From Neorhizobium sp. (lineage in GTDB: Bacteria > Pseudomonadota > Alphaproteobacteria > Rhizobiales > Rhizobiaceae): 64,000 bases of DNA. Shown piece after piece: positions 54,701-62,355 of the stretch. The DNA lies in NCBI GenBank assembly GCA_028283725.1, contig JAPWKC010000004.1, positions 620,001 to 684,000 of the forward strand, given 5' to 3'. A model generated the notes under the pieces. The model was given only the letters and a program-made list of their open reading frames with translations, did no database searches and was not told the origin of the DNA. Position numbers and translations under genes: made by a program. Every line of letters begins with the position of its first letter. Position 1 is the first letter of the stretch.

Positions 54701-56192
54701 GCACACCCTGCTCGGTGCGTGCCTCGACGGCAAAGCGGTGACGCATTGCATCGCGGTTGGCAGTGGCGGCGGAAATGATCTGCCGCGCCTTCGGGGCGGA
54801 TGCGGGCGTCAGCGCCGTCTTGTAATCTTCGAGGAGTGCGGTCAGCGCAGACTGGGTGTGGGCGCTGGCGAGGAACAGGATATTGTCTGTCTTGGCGGGG
54901 GTCTCGGCTGCCGGCACATCTTCCGGGTCGCCGATGACGACGTGGGCGTTGGTTCCGCCGAAGCCGAAGGAATTGATGCCGGCAAGCCGTGGCTCGCGGG
55001 CGGGCATCAGCTTCAACGGCGACGTGTTGACGCGCACGTTGAGCCCGGCAAAATCGATATCCTCGTTGGTCTTTTCGATATGCAGCGTCGGCGGCAGGAG
55101 GTTGTGCTCCAGCGCCAGCATGGCTTTGACGATGCCGAAAAGACCGGAGACCGGTTCGGTATGGCCGATATTCGACTTGATCGAGCCGATCGGCAGCGGC
55201 GCGCGGCGCTTCTGGCCGATGACCGTGCCGATTGCCCAGACTTCCGCCGGGTCGCCGACGCGGGTACCGGTACCGTGGCCCTCGATAAAGGCGATGCGGT
55301 TCACATCGATGCCGTTGCCGGCATAGATCGAGTTCAGCAGATCGGCCTGCGCCTCGCGCGAAGGGAGGCTGATGCCGTTGGTGCGGCCCGACGAATTGAC
55401 GCCGGTGGCATGGATACGGGCATAGCTGCGGTCCTTGTCGCGGCGGGCCTTGTCACTGCGACGCAACACGAGCACGACGCCACCTTCGGCGCGGACATAG
55501 CCGTGGCCGTTGGTGTCGTAGGCGCGGCAAAGACCCTCGGGCGACAGCATGCGTGCCTGGGCAAAGCCGACGAAAGACAAGGGATGAACGAGGATATTGA
55601 CGCCGCCGACGATTGCCGTGTCGATATCGCCGCGCTCCAGCGCGCGGGCCGCCTGATCGAGCGCGACCAGCGAGGAGGAACAGGCCGTATCGATCGTCAT
55701 GCTCGGACCATTGAGGCCGAAGACATGCGAGATGCGGTTGGAAACGATCGACAGCGTATTGCCGGTCATGAAATAGGGGCTGCCGGAGGCCGGGTCTTCC
55801 GACGACAGGTTGCCGCTCTCCAGACCCGATGCGCCGATATAGACGCCGACCTTTTCGTTCCCGAGCGATCCGGTCGGCAGGTTGGCGTCTTCGAGCGCCT
55901 TCCAGACGAGCGTCAGCAGAATGCGCTGCTGCGGGTCCATCTGCATGGCTTCGCGCTGCGACAGACCGAAGACGGCCGGATCGAAATCGTAAATGCCATC
56001 GACGATGCCGGCGGCAAACGTGTAGGCCTTGCCGGGCGTGCCGGGAACCGGGTGCCAGAACCTGGCAAGTTCCCAACGATCATCCGGCACCTGGGTTACG
56101 GTGCAAAGGCCATCCTCAAGAATTGCCTTCAGTTCAAGGATGGAATTTGCGCCTGGGGCTACACAGGCTCTGCCTATAACTTCAATCGTCAT
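48747..56192 (-). CDS. rkpA: RkpA-like multidomain reducing polyketide/fatty-acid synthase
   Basis: 2481 residues from the ATG (the track begins at a GTG two codons earlier); S. meliloti RkpA is of about this size. Domain order: KS (Cys ~171 in DTACSSS, His in EGHGTGT and KSNIGHT), AT (GHSVGELAAA, Ser ~616), DH (HVVDGRAILPG, ~922), a degenerate methyltransferase-like region (~1230-1480, VEIGTLS in place of a SAM loop), ER (HGAAGGVGLAA, ~1893), KR (GGIGGFG ~2100; SSATTMLG and NPGQANYVIANG), ACP (GLDSLMAMELG, Ser ~2406). This is the layout of animal FAS and fungal highly reducing PKS. There is no thioesterase, so the chain must be released by another protein, most simply RkpG. Cytoplasmic; product chain length unknown. 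Confidence 0.95.
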   Translation of the reverse strand: MTIEVIGRACVAPGANSILELKAILEDGLCTVTQVPDDRWELARFWHPVPGTPGKAYTFAAGIVDGIYDFDPAVFGLSQREAMQMDPQQRILLTLVWKALEDANLPTGSLGNEKVGVYIGASGLESGNLSSEDPASGSPYFMTGNTLSIVSNRISHVFGLNGPSMTIDTACSSSLVALDQAARALERGDIDTAIVGGVNILVHPLSFVGFAQARMLSPEGLCRAYDTNGHGYVRAEGGVVLVLRRSDKARRDKDRSYARIHATGVNSSGRTNGISLPSREAQADLLNSIYAGNGIDVNRIAFIEGHGTGTRVGDPAEVWAIGTVIGQKRRAPLPIGSIKSNIGHTEPVSGLFGIVKAMLALEHNLLPPTLHIEKTNEDIDFAGLNVRVNTSPLKLMPAREPRLAGINSFGFGGTNAHVVIGDPEDVPAAETPAKTDNILFLASAHTQSALTALLEDYKTALTPASAPKARQIISAATANRDAMRHRFAVEARTEQGVLRAINAQLAGEPTDGECGEAPSHAGKTAFVFAGNGAQWAGMGAEAYRENRHFRQCFQSFSALFEYHLGEKLSDLLFAENLGERLIDTKIAQPLLFAVQASLSDCLASQGIRPDVVFGHSVGELAAAYAAKALTAAEAVAIVAKRSKAQDLFAGQGKMAAVVMNDESARVFARAQGLENVCVAAINAPNSVTISGPGAEIQAFRDAARKAQTVAHVLDINYPFHHPIIDSAKEAFLSDMPEMEPTVTACTFVSTVTGAVKDGRKLDAEYWWRNVREPVLFKAAVEVALDLGCNLFIEISPRSIMGSYVSEVAKSVSQPAVVIGTLQREPAVEGRDPVARAFARAIANGATPAQSRHSAPRNAFVNLPPLPFETASLRMPGTTDEVDIFGRDYKNVYTLLGWRTDPNGSHWKNHIDAHLFPDLAEHVVDGRAILPGAGFVDIATTAAQQHFGTPVVEITNMEIVRPLELRKDRMLELSTIISGETGDLEIRSRERLSSDDWTIHAVARCRKPIEDEIHRWTPQDASAGGEVLTAATVYETAERFGLQYGPHFQLLTEATRIGENRVAVVLKPAELPAHPFVRYNLNPFSVDAVFHGLVALFGQLSGNEAGAPYIPVRFGSVRVSSMGTPIAKAMIEIERFSGFSIKVNFRMFGPDGQLVASFEDSRFRRAALRRHHGLDQVSFHYESLPARLAATAGLSVEPATLIEAIDDQSTDNASLLLDAAIYRAAHEIALSLATRNGMFSLDRVPGDAALRSFVASCLYTLEDAGIATPDGAGWRVPSEFGFPPVGDLLQEIYREDSGRIAEAVLINNAYRDAQEHLSVASLRGADQVESRSGSEATVDHVLVHSPLGRRRAELALKMAGDVCASNAGAIRTIVEIGTLSTSFSTRLAALAAEEGASLVIVEPRENARRTLELAFEHAVHVSVVEPRKLASIGPVDLIVAAGIESQQLLSTSDEIRSGIRASSSAGAALVFADRAPSAFNDFAFGLSAGWFDQSQSAEFPVGRLGTVKQIEDMLLDLGFAENGVEESRQSGGALMVAVAKASATVPAGMTPAAFAPIVLAEPGKAKASKIIGAQSFAADLDELKFAGLIGDLADKRGRVVYLAERLSGRAPSEVEQFRLQRFKELAETLTRDALNRDSTARSGAGRPQLLIVAPGGSPLAGAGSDTVNAGLWTVARVLQNEYEALDIHMIDVETASAALDTTLAAIMAADGANREWILRGDKLVEIRAASGPFAARDTMRKDFAAATIRQRVSGRVDSIVWEAFETPVPADGEVIVAVEAAGLNFRDVMWAMGLLPEEALEDGFAGATIGMELSGRITAVGKGVSDLAPGDRVMGIGPAAFSTHVKVRRDGVTKFPERLDFAAAATVPVAFLTAWYAMVQLGHIEEGETILIHGAAGGVGLAAIQIAKLKGAVVIATAGTDEKRRFLEALGADHVFDSRSLDFVSRVRGVTGGEGVDLVLNSLFSEAMERSLELVKPFGRFLELGKRDYYSDRKIGLRPFRRNVSYFGIDADQLLVNLPAVTKKIFAEIGRLFTAGDLSPLPYRAFDHDDIGSAFRLMQNAGHIGKIVVLPPVAGVDRVATAPGKPLRFDANGTFLVAGGIGGFGLVAADWLVAKGARHVALCSRRGVADADTLAAIERWRAKGASATVHACDITDETSLNDLLAELRSIAPLRGVIHAAMVLDDALLSNLTPERNRPVVDVKVRGAELLDRLTSADDLELFLMFSSATTMLGNPGQANYVIANGYLEGLARHRRAAGKPALAIGFGAIADTGFLARNAEVNELLSKRIGKTALKARDALEQVERYMVADTGTIDAGAVMIAEVDWAAVRMLPISHASIFETAIRASGSQQSAGDGDRIDLEEMIAGKSADEAHALLHKLVAAEIATILRIAEDGITPEKILKDIGLDSLMAMELGMSFQQKTGFDIPLSGVGEDTTVSDVVARLRERVAKRNGEEDAAGTDEVVDRLVKSHSTTEQKAAAQ

Positions 56193-56283
56193 CGTCACTC
56201 TGTGTTTGTCACAGCTAAAATGGCGGATAGCGGACTATACCCCAGGACAACCCTAACAACATACTTAAATTCGATTGTCACGA

Positions 56284-56312
56284 CAAAAGCGCCCAACAGC
56301 GTGGGCGCTTTG
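56284..56312 (-). terminator. Intrinsic terminator between the second OPX gene and rkpA
   Basis: Perfect 10 bp stem AAAGCGCCCA / TGGGCGCTTT with loop ACAGCG; on the minus strand it runs straight into TTTT. It lies ~66 bp after the OPX stop and ~90 bp before rkpA, implying that rkpA-G-H has its own promoter in the short remaining interval (about 56199-56283), or depends on read-through. Confidence 0.85.
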
Positions 56313-56377
56313 TTCAAACCGAGATAAATCCACAACCAGACGGCGCAACACGTTCCGCACGCATCACGCCACCAAAC

Positions 56378-57571
56378 TTAATTCAAGGCCGCAGCCGTCG
56401 TCGCCCCTTGGGTCGCAATGCCGAGCGGCGCACCGATCATGCTCAGGAACTTCGAAAAATCGACGCTCTTGTGGCGAGCGGCGTAAATAACGTCGCGGTT
56501 CTTGATCGGGAAGGTCTGACCGACGAGAAGACTGTCGGGATGGGTCATGTCGAAGCGGTAGACGATCGGGTAGCGTCCGTCCTTGTCGGAATGCATGCCC
56601 TTGCTGAGCAATTCGTTGAAACGCGCCTGACCGACGAGCGCCTGGACGACATCCGGCTCTTCGTATCTGAACAGGAAATAACCTTCCGTATCGACCGCGT
56701 AATCGTTGCCACCGCCGCCGGCCGCCATGGCTTCCAGAAGGTTGAGATCGTTGGCGCCGAACTCCTGCCGCCCGCTGCCCTTGACGGCACCGAGCAGGAT
56801 GAATGTCCGCGGATCCTTGGTGACGAACACCTGATCGCCCGGCTGGACGTAGATGTTTTCCGAGGGATTATCGATGATCGACTTCAGGAGCGCCGTGCCG
56901 GTGCGATGGTTGCGCACCAGCGTGACATAGCTGTCATAGGGCTGCGAGACGGGGCCACCGGCCTTGGCGATCACGTCGGTCAGCTGCTCGCCCGTCAGAT
57001 TGAGCGGGATTTCCGCCGATTTCGCCACCGCACCGGAGACGGTGACGGAGCGCGACGGCGTGTTCAAGGTGTTGACGATCACGTCCGGCTCGACCGCCTT
57101 GCTGGCGAGAGCCGTCAGGATGGCCTTGCGCGATTCTTCCAGCGTGCGGCCGGCAAAACGCACCGAACCGACATAGGGGATGGCCGCTGTGCCATCCGGC
57201 TGGACAACGACCTGAAGGGCCGTCTGCTTGCTGTCTTTGGTCGAGAAAAGGCCGTCCGCACCGGCCTCGAAAATAGTGATCTGCAGCTGATCGCCGACGC
57301 CGATGACGGCGCGGCCGCCCGCGCCCGAGCTGCCGAAACCGAATCGGCGCTTCATCGCGGTGGATACATAGTCGGCCACCAGACGCGCCGAACGGCTGTC
57401 CACATCGACGACCTGGAAGACGGCGCTGTTGACGCGCCCCAGCTCGACGGCCGATTTTCCCGAATCCTTATTGATCGCCGAGGCGAGAGGCCCTTCTCCC
57501 GGTACGGCATGACACCCAGCCAGAGCCGTACACAACAGGATCGCAGTCACACGTCGAAGCAAATCAGCCAC
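56378..57571 (-). CDS. Second OPX polysaccharide export lipoprotein (rkpU position)
   Basis: 397 residues. Lipoprotein signal (ILLCTALAGC, Cys20), poly-export domain (AVIGVGDQLQITIFEAGADG, VNTLNTPSRSVTVSGAV), and SLBB repeats (LTDVIAKAGGPVSQPYDSYVTL, ENIYVQPGDQVFVTKDPRTFILLGAV). Related to but clearly distinct from the OPX protein at 40438. Its place immediately upstream of rkpA matches where rkpU lies in Sinorhizobium rkp-1 regions; I am not certain that RkpU is the same family, so no symbol is given. It probably exports the polymer associated with the rkp block. Confidence 0.9.
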   Translation of the reverse strand: MADLLRRVTAILLCTALAGCHAVPGEGPLASAINKDSGKSAVELGRVNSAVFQVVDVDSRSARLVADYVSTAMKRRFGFGSSGAGGRAVIGVGDQLQITIFEAGADGLFSTKDSKQTALQVVVQPDGTAAIPYVGSVRFAGRTLEESRKAILTALASKAVEPDVIVNTLNTPSRSVTVSGAVAKSAEIPLNLTGEQLTDVIAKAGGPVSQPYDSYVTLVRNHRTGTALLKSIIDNPSENIYVQPGDQVFVTKDPRTFILLGAVKGSGRQEFGANDLNLLEAMAAGGGGNDYAVDTEGYFLFRYEEPDVVQALVGQARFNELLSKGMHSDKDGRYPIVYRFDMTHPDSLLVGQTFPIKNRDVIYAARHKSVDFSKFLSMIGAPLGIATQGATTAAALN

Positions 57572-57964
57572 TCCAATTCAGCGTTCCGTAAACAGTATCG
57601 GGCACAGCCGAGACACCACTTGCGGCACTTGCTGCCTCTGAAAAGCATACCCCTGTTGCAACAACAAGTCGGAATGCGTCCAGCACCACAAAAATAAAAC
57701 CGCGTGCGGTTTTGGGGCCATAGTCCCGCGGGAAACCGGACCACCGGCGCCACGCTATGAAAATTTGAGTTAAATGCCACCTAAGAAGATTGGTTAACGC
57801 GCGATTGCGATCGAATTCCCCATCGCCGTTGCCGCCGGACGACACAATCGCGTGCCCCCTGCTTTGCCTGCGCCACACCCGGTTTGAAGCGCTTCAACGA
57901 TGTGTTATGGCGGTTTCGATCCGCCATTGTTCCAACTGGAATGACCTCAACCGGAATGGACCGC
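57572..57964. promoter_or_regulatory. Divergent promoter region between the OPX gene and DUF6030-like copy 2
   Basis: 393 bp without a supported gene; the overlapping minus-strand ORFs carry no recognisable domain. It should contain the promoters of the OPX gene (-) and the DUF6030-like gene (+). Short A-rich and T-rich runs near 57690 and 57755-57790 are the likeliest promoter zones; no operator is evident. Confidence 0.45.
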
Positions 57965-58825
57965 ATGCCGAAAGAGGAAAGGCCCGCGCCTATCACACCT
58001 GCCGCCAGACGGCGGAGGCGGCGGCGTGGCGTCCTGATCTTCGCCATTCTTCTGGCGGTGGTTCTCGGCGGCCTTGCAACCGTGGTGCTGACCGTCAACG
58101 ACGGCCGCAACTGGCATCGAATCATCCGGCAGTACGGACTGGAAGCCTATTTCGTCGCGCCGAGCCCCGCGCCGGATCTGAAAGTCGGCCGGCAGAAGCA
58201 GGTTTCGCCGGCCGCCTTCTATCCTTCGCGGCTGCTCGACCGCGTTCTGGAACGCCCGGACCGGTTTGACGCGCAAGCGCATCTGCCGCCGCGGGAGGCC
58301 TGCGAGAGGCTGAAGACCTCTGCGGGACCGGTCCCGACTTTCACCGAAACGAACAGCGACTGGGAGTGCCTCCTCTCCCAGCAATTCGGCAGCGCCCCCG
58401 ATCCCGCATCGATCTTCGTGCAGGTGAAGGGAAGCGCACGCGAGGGGCTGCGCAGTTTTCGCGTCAAGCTCAGCCAGACGGATCCAGGAGAAGAGAGAAA
58501 CGTGCTTCAGCACGCCCTCGATGCCGTCGATCGGTTCGATCTGGATCTTACCCCGGACACGCGGCGCTATATCGCAATGAAATTGGCCGCCAAATCGCGC
58601 TTCAATTCGTTCAGCGCCAATTATACCCTAAGTTTCCAAGGCGAAATCACCGACGATCGGCGCTTCAACCTGATCATTGCGCCGCGGCTGCCGGATGGCG
58701 ACTGCGCCAGCCCGCCATCGCCGCTGCCATTTTCACCACGGAACGCCACCGTGCGGGTGCCGATCGGCTGCCTGCCATGGCGAACCGGCCTTGAAGCCTC
58801 GATGCCGACGGCCGTGGGGCGTTAA
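57965..58825 (+). CDS. DUF6030-like membrane-anchored protein, copy 2
   Basis: 286 residues from MPKEERPAPITPA; the track starts 27 codons earlier. A strongly basic stretch (ARRRRRRRG) precedes one membrane helix (VLIFAILLAVVLGGLATVVLTV). The outer domain has the same layout as the gene at 44339: EACERL, WECLLS, SIFVQVKG, FRVKL, YTLSFQGE..FNLIIAPRLP. An extra Cys pair lies near the C-terminus (GDCAS, IGCLP). It lacks the long disordered tail of copy 1. It is convergent with the YhaN-like gene with 2 bp between stops. The function is unknown. Confidence 0.8.
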   Translation: MPKEERPAPITPAARRRRRRRGVLIFAILLAVVLGGLATVVLTVNDGRNWHRIIRQYGLEAYFVAPSPAPDLKVGRQKQVSPAAFYPSRLLDRVLERPDRFDAQAHLPPREACERLKTSAGPVPTFTETNSDWECLLSQQFGSAPDPASIFVQVKGSAREGLRSFRVKLSQTDPGEERNVLQHALDAVDRFDLDLTPDTRRYIAMKLAAKSRFNSFSANYTLSFQGEITDDRRFNLIIAPRLPDGDCASPPSPLPFSPRNATVRVPIGCLPWRTGLEASMPTAVGR

Positions 58826-58827
58826 AC

Positions 58828-61800
58828 TCACACGCGGTCGAGTGTGATGATGTCGGCAGAGGCTCCCAGTTCCCGCTCGGCAATTTCCACGAGGCTTTTC
58901 TGGTGGGTGAAAAGCAGCGTCTGGAAGGGGCTGGCGCCGTCGCGATCGCCATCCCGCATGCCGCCGAATTGCGCCAGCGCGCGAAGGCCGGCAGCGGTCC
59001 GTTCATCGTCGAAGGTCTGGAAAATGTCGTCGAGAACCAGAGGCGCCGGTTCATTGCGGGTGCTGTAATCCTCCAGAAAGGCGAGACGCAGCGCAAGATA
59101 GAGCTGATCGCCCGTCCCTTCGCTCAGGCCGTTCAGCTCAACGCGCTCGCCGCTTGCCCGCTCTGCGGCCAGATGGAGATCGTCGTTTTCGTCATAAACC
59201 TGCAGGAGGCGCGTGAAGCGGCGGTCCGTCAGTTCGCTGAAGATCGCCCCTGCCCGCTGCATGACGGGATCAGCCTGTTTCTCGCGATAGGTTTCCAGCG
59301 AATTGGCAAGAAGGCCGGCTGCAAGCTTCAGCACCACCCAGCGGCGGGCAAGTTCGCGTGCCTCCTGTTCGGCGCCCGATTTCTGGAAAGCGGCGCGTTC
59401 GGCACCGATACCGGTCTCCATGTCGCGGCGGCGGCGATCGATTTCCGCCTGTGCGCTGCCGAGAACCTTCATCCGATCGAACTGCCGCCCGTCTTCTGAT
59501 TCCAGCCGTTCGATTTCAAGCCCGGCCTCGACGCGGTCGAAATCGACGAGCCGTTCGCGAAGCGCGGCTTCATCGGGAGTTACAGCCTCATCCGCCAACC
59601 GGGCGAGGCTTCGGGCGATCTCACCATCCAGCCGAAGCTTTTCCGCGAGATCCGACAACAGCGATCTGGCACGCACGATGATCGCGGCCTCATCCGCCGG
59701 TGCATCGAGAGCGCCGGCCTGGTCCTCAAGGCCCATCGCCTCGACGAACAGGTTCGACAGCGCTGCGGAGGAGGCGTTCGCCTCACCGGCCAGCCGATCG
59801 GCGGACAGCCGCGCGCGTTGCAAAGCGGATGAAAGCGTATCACGGCGGCCGTGTGCCGCCTGCGCTTCGGTGGCACGACGGTTGAGCATGTCTGCCGCCA
59901 CATCGGCAGGAAGACCGGCGATATCGGCGGCAACAGTTCTGCACAGGCCGGCGATCTCGTCTTCGAAATTCTCCATATCGCGCATCATGCCGCGGACGCG
60001 GCGGGCGCGGTTCTCCCGCTCCTGAATGAGATCGGGAACCGTCTTCCACACGTCGAGGGCGGCTGCCGCCATCTCGGTCGTGGCGTCCTCGGCAAGGCCA
60101 GCCATTGCCGCAGCATGGGCAAAGGCGCGGCGCCAGCGTTCCGTCGCGGACATCAGCGTCGCCTCGCGCGCCTCCAGCGTCTCCACCGTTTCGCGGGCGG
60201 CATGGCGCTTGCCTTCGTTCGAACGGCTTTCCGTCCAGCGGGTGGATAGCTCGCCCAAAGCTGCGTCGAGAGCGCGCACAGATGGGAGAAGCGGCAGGTG
60301 AGCGACGGCAAGACCGAGGGTCTCCGCAAGGCTCGCCAGTGTTGGCCGCAGGCGCTCTTCCTTCGAGGTCAGAATGTCAAGCGCATCCCTGGCATCGTCG
60401 TTCAGCGCCGCAAGGGTCATGACATCCTGAGCGGCACGGCGCCACTCGATCATCCGCGCCGGACCGCCCGGCTTGACAGGCGCTCCACGAAACAGGTCTT
60501 CAAAGTCGGTGATGGCATCGGAGGCTGCGATCTCTGCCTCACGCACTGCACGCAGAGCGGTCTCGATCGCGTGATCCAGTTCGCGGCGGCGCAGGCCGAG
60601 CTGCGCGTGACGCGACACCCGTTCGGCATCGGCCAGAACCATGTCGGAAAGCCGGTCCGCCTCGGTGACGGCGGCAACAAGGGCATCTCTTTCCGTGTCG
60701 GCGGGCATAACGGAAAGGGCCGAGATCCTGTCGTCGCGGCTGGCTCTTGCCGCCGCGATATCCTCGCGCGACACCAGCCCTGCCCCACCCTCAAGGGCTG
60801 CCAGTTGACCGGCAATCGCTGCGGCCTCTTCCTTCAGCTCCGATAGCTTTCGTGTTGCAGTATCGCGCTCACCGCGGGCCGCATCGATCACGCCGCGATG
60901 GGCGGTCAATGTCGCAAGATCCGGCAGAGGTGCTGCCAGAAGATTGCCAATATCGGCAACCGGGGGATCGAGCCTTGCTAGAGCGTCGGCGAGATCTTTC
61001 TGCGCGCGTGCCAGCTTCACCCGTGCCGCATCGATGCCCTGGAGATCGGAGAGTTCGGGGCGCAGCGCTGCAAGCTGATCCATGAAAGGTTTGGGGTCGA
61101 TCAGGCGAATGCCGGCCTCCCCGGCGTCGATGCGGTGCAACGTGTCGCGCGCCGTCTCGTATTGCTGGCGGATCTGCCGCAGATCGCGGTCGAGCACGAC
61201 ACCTTCGTCGAGCAGCGTCCTCAACCGCGCCAGATCGGCATCAGCGGGTTGGGCGGCCGAGAGGGCATCGAAGGCCGCAAAGCCGAGACGACGGGCCGCA
61301 AGGACGAGGCGCTGGTCGAACGTATCGACCTCCTGGCGAACCCGTGCGAGATCCTCGCGGGCATTGAGATAGGCGCCCTTTTGCGAAAAGGCCGCAAGAA
61401 TGCGGTTGCCTTCCGACAGCGCCGTCTCGTCGACGCGGACGGCCGCGGCCTCCTCATTGAAACGAAGGATATCGGCCGTGACGGCCTGATGATTGCGGCG
61501 CGCGTCGTCATAGGCGGCAATGGCGGCCGAAAGGCGCTCTTCGAATGCCCTGTGGAGATGGGCGATGGATCGATAGGGCAGCATGGCGTGCCGCAACCGA
61601 TCGAGCTCCCGGATCACAGGCTCGATCCTCACAAGCCGCTGGAGATCATCGAGCCGCCGTTTGGTCTCATGCCGGCCTGTCCGGATCGCCTCAAGTTCGG
61701 CCTCGGTCTGCGCCTGTTCGGCGAGAAGTTTCTTCCAGTCGCCGGATTTCAGCTCGCTGTCGCGCTCCTCGCGGCGAGCCTCGTCATGCGCGTCGAGGAT

Positions 61801-62355
61801 CTGATAGAAGAGCCGGTCCTTGGAGCGGCGCGGCGCATAGATCCCATCCGCCTCGGTGTCGATCTCTTTCTTCAGCTTCGACAGACCGGTGAGACCGGAG
61901 GCCGCGGCAAACAGCAGGCCGCCTATCTCGCCACCGCTTTTCAGCATGGTCTCGCCGCCCGATCGCAGAGAGCCGGAATCAAGCCCGAAGGCGCGCTCGA
62001 AAACATCGCGCGACAAGGTGCCGAGGAATGGCGAAAGCGCATCGTCCGCCAGCGGCTCTTCCGCGTCCGTTGCAGCAAGCAGGGTGTTCTTGCGGCCCTT
62101 GCGCCTGCGGAAATCCAGAGTTGAACCGCCTCCGATGATCCGCGCGCCGACGCGCAACGCGCCCGCATCGTGCAGGAATGTATAGTCGGAGCGCTCGGGA
62201 AAGCCGAAAAGAAGATCCGAGATCGCCTTCAGCGCCGAGGATTTTCCGGCCTCGTTCGGGCCGTAGATGATATGCAGACGGGTATCGGGCCGGAACGACA
62301 GCGACCGATCGGTGAGCGCGCCGTAGCGCAGAATATCGAGACGATCGAAACGCAT
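58828..62355 (-). CDS. YhaN-like AAA ATPase (SbcC/Rad50-related)
   Basis: 1175 residues. Split ABC-type ATPase: Walker A IYGPNEAGKSS at the N-terminus, ~900 residues of coiled coil (repeated heptads, no obvious zinc hook), then ABC signature LNGLSEGTGDQLYLALRLAF and Walker B APLVLDDIFQTFDD at the C-terminus. It overlaps the nuclease gene start region by one base (TGATG) and would form a Rad50-Mre11-like complex with it. Involved by analogy in DNA double-strand break processing in the cytoplasm. YhaN is the best family name; SbcC proper is less likely given the partner. Confidence 0.9.
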   Translation of the reverse strand: MRFDRLDILRYGALTDRSLSFRPDTRLHIIYGPNEAGKSSALKAISDLLFGFPERSDYTFLHDAGALRVGARIIGGGSTLDFRRRKGRKNTLLAATDAEEPLADDALSPFLGTLSRDVFERAFGLDSGSLRSGGETMLKSGGEIGGLLFAAASGLTGLSKLKKEIDTEADGIYAPRRSKDRLFYQILDAHDEARREERDSELKSGDWKKLLAEQAQTEAELEAIRTGRHETKRRLDDLQRLVRIEPVIRELDRLRHAMLPYRSIAHLHRAFEERLSAAIAAYDDARRNHQAVTADILRFNEEAAAVRVDETALSEGNRILAAFSQKGAYLNAREDLARVRQEVDTFDQRLVLAARRLGFAAFDALSAAQPADADLARLRTLLDEGVVLDRDLRQIRQQYETARDTLHRIDAGEAGIRLIDPKPFMDQLAALRPELSDLQGIDAARVKLARAQKDLADALARLDPPVADIGNLLAAPLPDLATLTAHRGVIDAARGERDTATRKLSELKEEAAAIAGQLAALEGGAGLVSREDIAAARASRDDRISALSVMPADTERDALVAAVTEADRLSDMVLADAERVSRHAQLGLRRRELDHAIETALRAVREAEIAASDAITDFEDLFRGAPVKPGGPARMIEWRRAAQDVMTLAALNDDARDALDILTSKEERLRPTLASLAETLGLAVAHLPLLPSVRALDAALGELSTRWTESRSNEGKRHAARETVETLEAREATLMSATERWRRAFAHAAAMAGLAEDATTEMAAAALDVWKTVPDLIQERENRARRVRGMMRDMENFEDEIAGLCRTVAADIAGLPADVAADMLNRRATEAQAAHGRRDTLSSALQRARLSADRLAGEANASSAALSNLFVEAMGLEDQAGALDAPADEAAIIVRARSLLSDLAEKLRLDGEIARSLARLADEAVTPDEAALRERLVDFDRVEAGLEIERLESEDGRQFDRMKVLGSAQAEIDRRRRDMETGIGAERAAFQKSGAEQEARELARRWVVLKLAAGLLANSLETYREKQADPVMQRAGAIFSELTDRRFTRLLQVYDENDDLHLAAERASGERVELNGLSEGTGDQLYLALRLAFLEDYSTRNEPAPLVLDDIFQTFDDERTAAGLRALAQFGGMRDGDRDGASPFQTLLFTHQKSLVEIAERELGASADIITLDRV

